Of a stretch of 64,000 nt of DNA, positions 24,534 through 32,477 are shown piece after piece. Location of the stretch: contig NZ_JACTGR010000002.1 in NCBI RefSeq assembly GCF_014489075.1, positions 496,001-560,000 of the forward strand, in the 5' to 3' direction. This DNA is from Sphingomonas sp. JC676 (GTDB lineage: Bacteria; Pseudomonadota; Alphaproteobacteria; Sphingomonadales; Sphingomonadaceae). The position numbers and the translations under genes were made by a program. Within the stretch, counting starts at the first letter, position 1, and each line of letters opens with the position of its first letter. The notes beneath the pieces are model-generated. The model was not told the origin of the DNA. It was given only the letters and a program-made list of their open reading frames with translations, and did not search any database.

Positions 24534-25442
24534 TTACTTCAGATAGTCGACTAGGCTCAGCCCGGAGAGCTGCGAGAATACCGAGTAGCTCGCCTTGAGC
24601 ACGGTCTGCTGTTGGGCGATGTCGACCGCCACCTGGCCCAGATCGGCGTCCTCGTTGGTCTCGATCACACCGTTCAGCAGCAGCGACCGCTCGTCACCGC
24701 GCTTTGCGAGCGTCTCGACTTGGTTTTGCTTGCGGCCGTTCTCGGCATTGACCGCACGAAGATCGCCCAGCCCGGTGTCGAACTGGCTCACGACTAGCTT
24801 CAGCGCATCCATCTGCGCCGCGGTGGGCTGGTCGCCGATGTTGCCCGCCTGGGCGAGCGTGCGGAAAGCCTCATACATGTTCTTGCCGAGCGCACTCGCG
24901 CTGATCCCATAGGTCACGTCGACCCCGTCGGCGACCCGCGCGGTCGACTGTACGCCATCGTCCTTGAAGGCGTCGGCGCCGGTGGTCGTCGCCGCGTCGG
25001 CGAGCGTGTTCGGGACGAACGGCGGCTGGCCCGTCTGCGATCCGCCGAACAGCGGCGTGCCGCCCTCGGAAGCGTTGAGCGAGGAGCGGAACTGGCTGAA
25101 TGCCGCGTTGATCGCCTCCTGCAACCCCGACGACTGGCCGGTGCCGACGGTGGTCGTGATCTGCTGCTTCAGGTCCTCGATCGAGTCCTGCATGCCTTCG
25201 ATCTGGCCTTGATAGAGTGACAGGGTCGTGCCGACGCGCTTCGACACGGTCGACTGTGCATCCTGGCGGGCGAGCAGGCTGTGCGCGGAAAGGTTGCGCA
25301 CGGTCTCGGTGCCGAGCGAGGCGAAGTCCGAGGCCTTTTTGGTGGTGGAGAGCTGCGTTTGGCTGATCGCGAGCTTTTCCTGCGCACGCTGAATGGCGTC
25401 GGACATCGTGCGCTGAAGGGGAATGGTTGCAACCCGTGCCAT
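24534..25442 (-). CDS. flgL: Flagellar hook-filament junction protein FlgL
   Basis: 302 aa. N-terminus ARVATIPLQRTMSDAIQRAQ with LSTTKKASDFASLGTETVRN, C-terminus ending LSGLSLVDYLK, both flagellin-like. ATG 25442 has GGAG 7 nt upstream. FlgL joins the hook to the filament with FlgK. It directly follows flgK (12 nt) and ends at the bidirectional terminator. Confidence 0.93.
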   Translation of the reverse strand: MARVATIPLQRTMSDAIQRAQEKLAISQTQLSTTKKASDFASLGTETVRNLSAHSLLARQDAQSTVSKRVGTTLSLYQGQIEGMQDSIEDLKQQITTTVGTGQSSGLQEAINAAFSQFRSSLNASEGGTPLFGGSQTGQPPFVPNTLADAATTTGADAFKDDGVQSTARVADGVDVTYGISASALGKNMYEAFRTLAQAGNIGDQPTAAQMDALKLVVSQFDTGLGDLRAVNAENGRKQNQVETLAKRGDERSLLLNGVIETNEDADLGQVAVDIAQQQTVLKASYSVFSQLSGLSLVDYLK

Positions 25443-25453
25443 GATGTTCTCCG

Positions 25454-27544
25454 TTATCGGACCATGCCGATGAGTGTGTCGTACATTTCGCTGGCGGTGG
25501 TCAGCACGCGGGCCGCGGCGCCGTAGCTGTTCTGGAGCACCACCATGAGCTGGAGCTCCTCGTCGATATTGACGCCCGAGAAGCTGTCGCGGCGATTGAC
25601 CGCATCGTCCTTGCGCGCGGTGGCGTCGTTCAGCGAGTCCTTCGCCTGGCTTGCCTCCAGCCCGGTATGCCCCAGCAACAGGCTCGAGAAGCGCTCGACC
25701 GTGCTGCTGCCGTCCTTGCCCATGTCGACGGCCGTGCCGAGCCGATCGACGAACGCCGTGGCGCCGCGCGTATCGCCGGCGCCGAGCGCCTTCGCGCCCA
25801 CCACCGCGTCCATCTGGAAGCGCGCGAGCGGCAATTTGGTCGGGGTGGCCACGATGTCCGAACGAACCTGGCCGGTGCTCAATCCGCTCGAAAGGCCGTT
25901 CAGGCCCATCAGCGACGAGAAGCTGGCACCGGTACCGAGGCGGCTGGTCGAATCCGAGGGAACTGAAAGCGTCGCCCCGGACACCGAAGCATTGGGCTCG
26001 AACCGCATGCGCCCACGATTGTCGAGCGAGAAGCTGCCGAAGCTGCCAAGGGGACTGCCGTTGAGTTGCGTCACCAGGTCGCCGACGGTGCCGCCGGCTG
26101 CGGGCGTGAGTGTGTAGTTCGCCAGCGAGCGGCCGGACGAATCGCGCAGCACAATCTGCGTCGTCTCGCCGGCGGCGAAGCCGTGCGGATCGCTCGCGTT
26201 GAAGCCCGAAGGCACCAGCGTGCTTGTGCCGCTGGTGACCAAGTCGTTCAGCCCGAAATATTGCGATACGCCCACGCCGGCGCGGTCGCTGGGGGTGGTG
26301 GGATCCTGGGCCACTACGACGCCGTTGCCGGCACCGTTTGCCTTGATGCTCAGCTTGCCGTCGACAAAGCTCGCTGTCCCCGCCCCGCCCAGCCCGGCGT
26401 TGATCGCCGTGACCATATCGTCCACCGTCGCGGTGGGACCGAGAGCGTCGAAATCCACGTTGGTCTTGGCGATCAGTGTGCCATCGGCGCCGGTAACCGC
26501 GAAGGTCGCCTTGCCGGTAAAGCCCAGCCGGTCCGTTCCCGCCAGCCCGCTCTGCCGGCCGTTCAGGCTGTTGGGCGCGGGCATGGTGGTTCCGGCGTTC
26601 GAGACGCTGTTGAGCGCCTCGGAAAGTCCGCCAAACAATACGCCAAGCTGCTCGTTGAACGCGGGAAGCGCGCGATCGCGCAGATCGAGCAGGCCACCGA
26701 GTTTGCCGCCCACGGCCGCAGAATCGATGCTCTCCCCGGTCGATGCGTCGGGATTGGTGAAGCGCAATTCGATCGGCGGATAGCTCGACTGCGCCGTGCC
26801 TCCCCCTCCCGATGCCGGATAGGAAAGCTGGCGTACGCGGCGATCGAGCAGCATCGCGCCGGTCGCGGTTTCGATGGTGACCCGGCCGTCGGCCTGGTCG
26901 CGCACGTTGCACGAGATGAGGCCGCTCAATTCCTCGATCGCGCTCATCCGCTCGTCGGCGGCGCCGCCGGCGCTTTGGCCGAGGACGGTCGCCTGGGAGA
27001 CTGTCGAGTTCAGGTCATTGATGCGCTTGAGCAGGCTGTTGATCTTGTCGACCGAATAGCTGACTTCGGATTCGACATCGCCGCGCAGCCCGTCAACATC
27101 CTTGCTGATCTGCTGCATCGACGAGATCGCATCCTGCACGTCGCCGGTGAAGACCGCGACGGTCTGCGCCGAGGATTGCGAACCCGTCATCGCCACGGCG
27201 GATGCCGAAATCGCGTCCAGCCTGGCCGGCAGACCCGACGAAGCGCCGGGCGCGCCGAGCAGCGACTGCAACCGATCCAGATAGCTGGAGGTGACGTCGG
27301 CACGGCCAAAGTCGCCAGCACGCCGATAGACGGTGGATTCGAGGAAACGATCGGCGATGCGGGTTGGCTCGCCGATAACGACGCCGCTGACCTGCCCGCC
27401 GGATACGCCGGTCGTGAGGGATACGCGTTCGCGCGCATATCCCGCCACGCCGACGTTGGCGATATTGTTGGAGACCGCGCGAAGCCCGGCCTGGGCCGCA
27501 GCCAGGCCGGACGTCGCCGTTCCCAATATGTCGTTGAGCGACAT
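25454..27544 (-). CDS. flgK: Flagellar hook-associated protein 1 FlgK
   Basis: 696 aa, at the long end for FlgK. N-terminus LNDILGTATSGLAAAQAGLR and AVSNNIANVGVAGYARERV; C-terminus VVLQNSYGAAARVLTTASEM, the usual D0 helices. The middle (about 300-560) is a long variable insertion rich in T, S and G. First hook-filament junction protein. 26 nt after flgE, in flgE-flgK-flgL. Confidence 0.95.
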   Translation of the reverse strand: MSLNDILGTATSGLAAAQAGLRAVSNNIANVGVAGYARERVSLTTGVSGGQVSGVVIGEPTRIADRFLESTVYRRAGDFGRADVTSSYLDRLQSLLGAPGASSGLPARLDAISASAVAMTGSQSSAQTVAVFTGDVQDAISSMQQISKDVDGLRGDVESEVSYSVDKINSLLKRINDLNSTVSQATVLGQSAGGAADERMSAIEELSGLISCNVRDQADGRVTIETATGAMLLDRRVRQLSYPASGGGGTAQSSYPPIELRFTNPDASTGESIDSAAVGGKLGGLLDLRDRALPAFNEQLGVLFGGLSEALNSVSNAGTTMPAPNSLNGRQSGLAGTDRLGFTGKATFAVTGADGTLIAKTNVDFDALGPTATVDDMVTAINAGLGGAGTASFVDGKLSIKANGAGNGVVVAQDPTTPSDRAGVGVSQYFGLNDLVTSGTSTLVPSGFNASDPHGFAAGETTQIVLRDSSGRSLANYTLTPAAGGTVGDLVTQLNGSPLGSFGSFSLDNRGRMRFEPNASVSGATLSVPSDSTSRLGTGASFSSLMGLNGLSSGLSTGQVRSDIVATPTKLPLARFQMDAVVGAKALGAGDTRGATAFVDRLGTAVDMGKDGSSTVERFSSLLLGHTGLEASQAKDSLNDATARKDDAVNRRDSFSGVNIDEELQLMVVLQNSYGAAARVLTTASEMYDTLIGMVR

Positions 27545-27570
27545 TCCTTGACCCCTCGCCGTCGTTCAGA

Positions 27571-28878
27571 TCAGCGCTTCAGATTGCTGACTTCTTGCAG
27601 CATGTCGTCGACCGTGGTGATGATCTTCGACGATGCGCTGTAGGCCCGCTGGAAGCGGATCATGTTGGTGAACTCGCTGGCGAGATCGACGGTCGAGGAT
27701 TCGAGGTTGTTGGCGAGGAGATTGCCCGCGCCAAGCGAGCCCGGCACCTTCATCGTCGGGCTGCCCGAGGTCTTGCTGGGGGTGTAGCCGTTGCCCGAGA
27801 CACGGGTCAGGCCGTCGGGATTTGGGAAGGTTGCGATCGGCAGCTGGAACACTTCGCGGGTGGTGCCGTCGGCGAAGATCGCGCTGACGCGCCCGGTCTT
27901 GCTGATGTCGATCGAGGCCAGATTGCCCAGCACGCCGCCATTGACGGTCGACGAGAGCAAAGCCGAGACGTCGCTCGACTGCACGATGCCGTTGATCCCC
28001 TTATCGTCGCCGAGCTGGAGATCGATCGGCACCGACGACGCGCCGTTGGTCCAGGTGGCCACCAGCGGATTGAACAGCGCCGCGGTCGATCCGGCGCGGT
28101 CGAGGCTGCCGTCGCCATTGAACTTCATGGTGCCGCTCGACAGCAGGCCGCCGGTCTGGGTGACGTCGGTGGCGGGCGTTGCGTAGACTTCGGTAGCCCA
28201 GGTATTGGCGCCGGTCTTGAGGAAGCTGATCGAGACCTGGTGCGACGCGCCCTGGCCGTCCGAAATGTCGAACGAGCGCGTAAAGTCCGGCTTCACGGCA
28301 CCGCTGGCCATATTGCCCGCGACATAGGTTGCCGCGGCGGCGCTGACCGTCGTGGTCGACTGGAGGTTGGCATGGATCTGGAGCTTGGTCGTCGGGCTCG
28401 CGGTGCCGGTCAGGTCGCTCAGGCGCACCGGCGACAGATCGTCCAGGCTGCCGGTATCGGTATAGCCGCCCGACGCATCGAGGCGCCAGCCATAGAGATA
28501 TTGCTGCGAGGCGTTGCGGAGGAAACCTTCCTCGTCGGGGCTGAATGAACCGGCGCGCGTATAGGCAACGCCGCCGGTCGATGTCGAATTCGACCGGGTG
28601 ACGAAGAAGCCGCCGCCGTCGATCGCGACGTCGGTGCTGCGGCTCGAAGACTGGAGCAGGCCCTGCTTCGAGATCAGCGGCACGGCAACCGACGAGACGC
28701 CGCCGGCGGTGTAGGACGAGCCGACGCGGCCGTCCGTCACCATGGTGCGGAACTGGGCGTCGGTGCCCTTGTACCCGATCGTGTTGATGTTGGTGATGTT
28801 GTCGGCGACGATCGCCAAGGCGCTGGCCTCGGCACTCATGCCGGAGACACCTGCGTAGAGAGCGGAATAAAGGCTCAA
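27571..28878 (-). CDS. flgE: Flagellar hook protein FlgE
   Basis: 435 aa from TTG 28878. N-terminus SLYSALYAGVSGMSAEASAL and IVADNITNINTIGYKGTDAQ; C-terminus TNMIRFQRAYSASSKIITTV with MLQEVSNLKR. These are the hook D0 signatures. TTG is supported by AGGAG 8 nt upstream; the ATG at 28884 is in another frame and stops at once. First gene of flgE-flgK-flgL with box TCCTACAAT about 50 nt upstream. Confidence 0.95.
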   Translation of the reverse strand: MSLYSALYAGVSGMSAEASALAIVADNITNINTIGYKGTDAQFRTMVTDGRVGSSYTAGGVSSVAVPLISKQGLLQSSSRSTDVAIDGGGFFVTRSNSTSTGGVAYTRAGSFSPDEEGFLRNASQQYLYGWRLDASGGYTDTGSLDDLSPVRLSDLTGTASPTTKLQIHANLQSTTTVSAAAATYVAGNMASGAVKPDFTRSFDISDGQGASHQVSISFLKTGANTWATEVYATPATDVTQTGGLLSSGTMKFNGDGSLDRAGSTAALFNPLVATWTNGASSVPIDLQLGDDKGINGIVQSSDVSALLSSTVNGGVLGNLASIDISKTGRVSAIFADGTTREVFQLPIATFPNPDGLTRVSGNGYTPSKTSGSPTMKVPGSLGAGNLLANNLESSTVDLASEFTNMIRFQRAYSASSKIITTVDDMLQEVSNLKR

Positions 28879-28928
28879 GTCATACACTCCTGACGATGCC
28901 CGCGGATCACCACGCAGGCCACGTCTCC

Positions 28929-28937
28929 ATTGTAGGA
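28929..28937 (-). promoter_or_regulatory. Flagellar promoter core TCCTACAAT upstream of flgE
   Basis: One base from consensus, minus strand. The shared dyad at 28963 lies 26 nt further upstream, between this box and the divergent flbT box. Confidence 0.5.
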
Positions 28938-28962
28938 TGAGGTTCGACGAGACCCAACGGTA

Positions 28963-28975
28963 GGCAAAAATTGCC
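28963..28975. promoter_or_regulatory. GGCA-N5-TGCC palindrome between flgE and flbT
   Basis: GGCAAAAATTGCC, third copy of the dyad, placed between two divergent boxes (26 nt from the flgE box, 28 nt from the flbT box). Confidence 0.5.
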
Positions 28976-29003
28976 GCGTAACCGGCCAAGGGCGGAAAAT
29001 TGC

Positions 29004-29012
29004 TCCTATAAT
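29004..29012 (+). promoter_or_regulatory. Flagellar promoter core TCCTATAAT upstream of flbT
   Basis: Exact copy, 30 nt before the flbT ATG. Confidence 0.6.
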
Positions 29013-29041
29013 GTGAGCAAGCTCCACGAAAGGCACCTACC

Positions 29042-29440
29042 ATGCTTCGCATCACGCTTCGCGATGGCGAAAAGGCGATCGTCAACGGCGCGGTCCTGCG
29101 CGCCGTCGGCCGCACCCAGATCGCGGTCGAGAACAAGGTGGCGATCCTGCGCGGCCGCGAAGTCATGCGGCCGGAGGAAGCCACTACCCCCGCGCGCCAG
29201 CTCTATTTCTCGGCGATGCTCGCTTATATCGATCCCGCCAGCCGCGACACGCACCACGATATCGTGGTCGGCCTGCTCGGTGCGCTGCTTGCCGGCCTGG
29301 CTTCGCCCGAAGCCAAATCGGCGTGCATCCGCTTCGCCCAGGATCTCGCCCAGGGCGACTATTACAAGGCGCTGGCCGCCGCACGCGAACTGATCGCGTT
29401 CGAAGCCGAGGCCGCCGATCCCGAGCATCAGGCCGCCTGA
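29042..29440 (+). CDS. flbT: Flagellin mRNA regulator FlbT
   Basis: 132 aa. LRITLRDGEKAIVNGAVLRA at the start and REVMRPEEATTPARQLYFSA in the middle are the FlbT hallmarks. In Caulobacter FlbT binds the 5' region of flagellin mRNA and couples its translation and stability to hook completion. Its usual partner FlaF is not recognisable in the window. AAAGG precedes the ATG. First gene of flbT-fliI-fliJ-transglycosylase; fliI begins 25 nt later. Confidence 0.93.
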   Translation: MLRITLRDGEKAIVNGAVLRAVGRTQIAVENKVAILRGREVMRPEEATTPARQLYFSAMLAYIDPASRDTHHDIVVGLLGALLAGLASPEAKSACIRFAQDLAQGDYYKALAAARELIAFEAEAADPEHQAA

Positions 29441-29464
29441 GGCCCAAGGGTACGGACCCTAACC

Positions 29465-30814
29465 ATGCAGACCCTTGCCAGTGCCGCGCGGGCGATCCGC
29501 GACATGGTGCCCGACCGCAGGTTCGGCCGCGTCGTCGCCGTGCGCGGCGCGCTGATCGAAGTCGAAGGACTCGCCGGCGTCGCGCAGATCGGCAGCCGTG
29601 TCGTGATCTCCGCCCCCGGCGGCCGCGTCGAAGCCGAAGTTACTGCGCTCGACCGTAGTGTCGCTTTGTGCCTGCCGTTCGTCGATCCCCAGGGCGTCGG
29701 CCTGGGCGCGCGCGCCGAGCTTGGCGCCGGCCAGTTCAGCGTGCGCCCGTCCAGGGCATGGCTCGGCCGGATGATCGACGGGCTCGGCCGCCCGGTCGAC
29801 GGGCTCGGTCCGCTCGTCAACGGTGCGGACCCCCAGCCGATCAAGGCGCCCCCGCCCGCCGCGGCCAACCGCGCGCGCGTCGCCGAGCGGATCGAGACCG
29901 GCGTGCGCACGCTCGATCTGTTCGCGCCACTCTGCCGCGGCCAGCGGCTCGGCCTGTTCGCAGGATCGGGCGTCGGCAAATCGGTGCTGCTCTCGATGCT
30001 CGCGCGCTGGACGCAGTGCGATGTCGCGGTGATCGGCCTGATCGGCGAGCGCGGCCGCGAAGTGCAGGAATTCATCGAGGACGATCTGGGACCCGAGGGC
30101 ATGGCCCGCTCGGTCGTCGTCGTCGCCACGTCGGACGAGCCCGCGCTGATGCGCCGCCAGGCCGCCTGGACCACGCTGGCGGTCGCCGAGCATTTCCGCG
30201 ACCAGGGCCTCAACGTACTGTGCCTGATGGACTCGGTCACCCGCTTCGCGATGGCGCAGCGCGAGATCGGCCTCGCCTCGGGCGAGCCCCCCGCGACCAA
30301 GGGCTATACCCCCACCGTCTTCGCCGAGTTGCCCCGCCTGCTCGAACGCGCCGGCCCCGGTGCGCCGGGGTCGGGGATGATCACCGGCCTGTTCACCGTG
30401 CTCGTCGATGGCGATGACCATAACGAGCCTGTCGCCGACGCGGTGCGCGGCATCCTCGACGGTCACGTCGTGATGCGCCGCGCGATCGCCGAGCGCGGCC
30501 GCTATCCGGCGATCGACGTGCTCAAATCGGTGTCGCGCACCTTGCCGCACTGCCTGAGCGAGGAGGAGAACCAGACCCGTCTCGCCGCCCGCAAATTGCT
30601 CTCGACCTATGCCGATATGGAAGAGATGGTCCGGCTCGGCGCGTACAAGGCGGGATCGTCCGAGGAGGTCGACCGCGCCGTGGCGCTCGCCCCGCGTATC
30701 GAGGCGCTGATCAACCAGGGCAAGAACGACCAGGGCAGCGCCCAGGCCGCCTTCGCCGCGCTCGCCGAAATCGTCGAGATGGGCCAGGTCGACGCAGGCA
30801 AGGCAGGCGAATGA
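29465..30814 (+). CDS. fliI: Flagellar export ATPase FliI
   Basis: 449 aa. Walker A GSGVGKS at 167-173, then IGLIGERGREVQEFIEDDLG and LMDSVTRFAMAQREIGLASG (Walker B and FliI-specific loop), and GYTPTVFAELPRLLERAGPG. It is an F1-like hexameric ATPase that energises and orders export. The stop overlaps fliJ (ATGA). Confidence 0.97.
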   Translation: MQTLASAARAIRDMVPDRRFGRVVAVRGALIEVEGLAGVAQIGSRVVISAPGGRVEAEVTALDRSVALCLPFVDPQGVGLGARAELGAGQFSVRPSRAWLGRMIDGLGRPVDGLGPLVNGADPQPIKAPPPAAANRARVAERIETGVRTLDLFAPLCRGQRLGLFAGSGVGKSVLLSMLARWTQCDVAVIGLIGERGREVQEFIEDDLGPEGMARSVVVVATSDEPALMRRQAAWTTLAVAEHFRDQGLNVLCLMDSVTRFAMAQREIGLASGEPPATKGYTPTVFAELPRLLERAGPGAPGSGMITGLFTVLVDGDDHNEPVADAVRGILDGHVVMRRAIAERGRYPAIDVLKSVSRTLPHCLSEEENQTRLAARKLLSTYADMEEMVRLGAYKAGSSEEVDRAVALAPRIEALINQGKNDQGSAQAAFAALAEIVEMGQVDAGKAGE

Positions 30815-31239
30815 CTCCGTTCGACACCGCGCTCCGCGTCCAGCGCCGCGAGGTCGATGCCGTGAAGGTCTCGATCAGCATCGAGGTCGAACGCATCACC
30901 ACGCTCGAGGCGCAGTCGCGCACGCTCGCCGAACGCGCCCGCGAGGAGCGCGCGCTCGCCACCAGCCTCCCCATCGCCTCCGACGCCTGGGCCGCGCGGA
31001 TGAAATACGAGCAGATCCGCATCAACGAAGCCGCCTATCTGGCCCAGGCCCGGCTCGGCCAGCTCCGCGCCCAGGCCGTCGAAGCCTATGGCACGATGCG
31101 CGCGATCGAAGGCGCTGCCGAACGCTATCAGGACGAAGCCGACCGCACCGCCGCCACCGCCGAGCAGACCGGCATCGACGACATCGCCGCCGCGCGCTTC
31201 CTGCGCGCGCGCCGCGCGACCGGGAGCCGTTCGGCATGA
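30811..31239 (+). CDS. fliJ: Flagellar export stalk protein FliJ-like
   Basis: 142 aa, almost fully helical and charged (VSISIEVERITTLEAQSRTL, YGTMRAIEGAAERYQDEADR), an antiparallel coiled coil of FliJ length. Identity rests mainly on size, coiled coil and position after fliI, because FliJ sequences are poorly conserved. FliJ inserts into the FliI ring and contacts FlhA. Overlaps the next gene by 4 nt. Confidence 0.75.
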   Translation: MTPFDTALRVQRREVDAVKVSISIEVERITTLEAQSRTLAERAREERALATSLPIASDAWAARMKYEQIRINEAAYLAQARLGQLRAQAVEAYGTMRAIEGAAERYQDEADRTAATAEQTGIDDIAAARFLRARRATGSRSA

Positions 31240-32249
31240 TCGCCCGCGCCGACCAGCTCGCCCAGCTCACCCCCGCCAAGCGCGCGCAGGTGATCTTTGC
31301 CGAGGCACAGTCGCAGCTCTCGACGCGGTTGTGGCGGGCCGCGCTAGGCGACAGCGACCGCAAGGACGATCGCGAGACCTCGCCCTTGGCGCCGAAGAAC
31401 CTGCAAATGGATTCGCTGCTCGAACTGCTCGGGGGCCAGGCGCCCGCAGGCAAGGCCGGCACTTGCGGCTGCCACTGCGCCTGCGCCTGCCATGCCGGCG
31501 GCCAGCAAGGCGCGACCGGCGGCGACGCGTTCACGGATGCCGAGGCGATGGTGGCGCGGCCCGCCGCGCTGGTCGCCGCACCCGCTGCCGCCGTCTCGAC
31601 CGGCGGGCTCCAGCTCGGTGCCAATACGCGCTACGGCTGGGCCTTTGCCGGCGCCGAGCAACGCACCGGCATCCCCGCTCCGGCGCTCGCCGCGATCGTC
31701 GATGCCGAAGCCGCGAAGAGCCATGACGGAAGCTGGAATACGCTTTCGCGCAATCCACGATCGAGCGCGGCCGGGCTCGGCCAGTTCCTGAGCGGGACCT
31801 GGCAGGACCTTGCGCAGACTCAGGGCACCTGGCTCAACACGATCGCCAGCCAGAAGGGCTGGCTCGATGCGCGCGGCAAGGTCGATCCTGCCAGCCGTGC
31901 CGAGCTGCTGGCCCTGCGCTACGACCCCCAGGCGTCGATCGCCACCGTCGCCGACATGGCCAAGCTCAATCTCGATCGGCTCGAGAAATCGGGCATTCGC
32001 GTGCGTACCGATTCCGAAACGCTCGCCAAGGCCGCCTATCTCAGTCACCATCTCGGCTTCGGCGATGCCCGCAAGTTCCTGGGCACCGGCATCGAGCCGG
32101 GGCGCGCGCGCATGCTGCTCGCTGCCCAGATCGGCGAAAGCGCGGCGGATCAGCGCATCGCGGGTACCGGCAATGCGGTCCAGGCGCACCGCCAATGGCT
32201 GCTCGGCTTTATCGATCGCCGGATTCAGCCGCAAAAATTTTCCTCCTAA
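31236..32249 (+). CDS. Flagellum-associated lytic transglycosylase with CxCxCxCxC segment
   Basis: 337 aa. N-terminal helical part (1-65), a striking CGCHCACACH segment (five alternating cysteines at 77, 79, 81, 83 and 85), then an SLT-type transglycosylase domain from about 130: PAPALAAIVDAEAAKSHDGS with likely catalytic E158, and SSAAGLGQFLSGTWQDLAQT. No signal peptide is visible, so it may be exported by the flagellar system like FlgJ. It would open peptidoglycan for the rod and replace FlgJ or SltF; no separate flgJ is in the window. Translationally coupled to fliJ. Confidence 0.7.
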   Translation: MIARADQLAQLTPAKRAQVIFAEAQSQLSTRLWRAALGDSDRKDDRETSPLAPKNLQMDSLLELLGGQAPAGKAGTCGCHCACACHAGGQQGATGGDAFTDAEAMVARPAALVAAPAAAVSTGGLQLGANTRYGWAFAGAEQRTGIPAPALAAIVDAEAAKSHDGSWNTLSRNPRSSAAGLGQFLSGTWQDLAQTQGTWLNTIASQKGWLDARGKVDPASRAELLALRYDPQASIATVADMAKLNLDRLEKSGIRVRTDSETLAKAAYLSHHLGFGDARKFLGTGIEPGRARMLLAAQIGESAADQRIAGTGNAVQAHRQWLLGFIDRRIQPQKFSS

Positions 32250-32255
32250 AATTTT

Positions 32256-32264
32256 TCCTATAAT
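32256..32264 (+). promoter_or_regulatory. Flagellar promoter core TCCTATAAT upstream of the sigma-factor gene
   Basis: Exact copy just after the transglycosylase gene and 214 nt before the sigma-factor ATG, preceded by a degenerate tandem copy TCCTAAAAT. Confidence 0.55.
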
Positions 32265-32477
32265 GATTATTGGCCATGGGTTTCGATGGCTAACAACGCA
32301 TTAACCATATGGTTTTCCACAGTTTTCCACAGGAAAGTCTTGCCTAGGGAGTTGCGCGCTAGGGGATTACACCTATAGGATGAATTAGTACTCCTTTAAT
32401 TCATTCAGGCGAAATCTCCCCTTGTCGACGGGGCGCTTCAACGCGCTCCGCCGCGCACATCAGGGGGAAGAGATTTC
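32265..32477 (+). promoter_or_regulatory. Long leader of the sigma-factor gene with several dyads
   Basis: Contains AACCATATGGTT (32303-32314, perfect palindrome), a direct repeat of TTTTCCACAG, ATGAATTA/TAATTCAT (32380-32404, 9-nt loop), and a CCCC/GGGG hairpin near 32427. The stretch is much richer in A and T than its surroundings. May hold regulator sites or a structured leader; no long ORF. Confidence 0.4.

Noticed and set aside
24534..26912. A 792-codon frame containing flgL
   Set aside because: Only the first 302 codons from the 3' end are FlgL; the rest is an arginine-rich shadow of flgK.
28963..28975. Sigma-54 promoter (GGC...TTGC) at GGCAAAAATTGCC and the related dyads
   Set aside because: The spacing between GG and GC is 8 nt, not 10, and the sequence is a symmetric dyad; a TATAAT-type box lies downstream.
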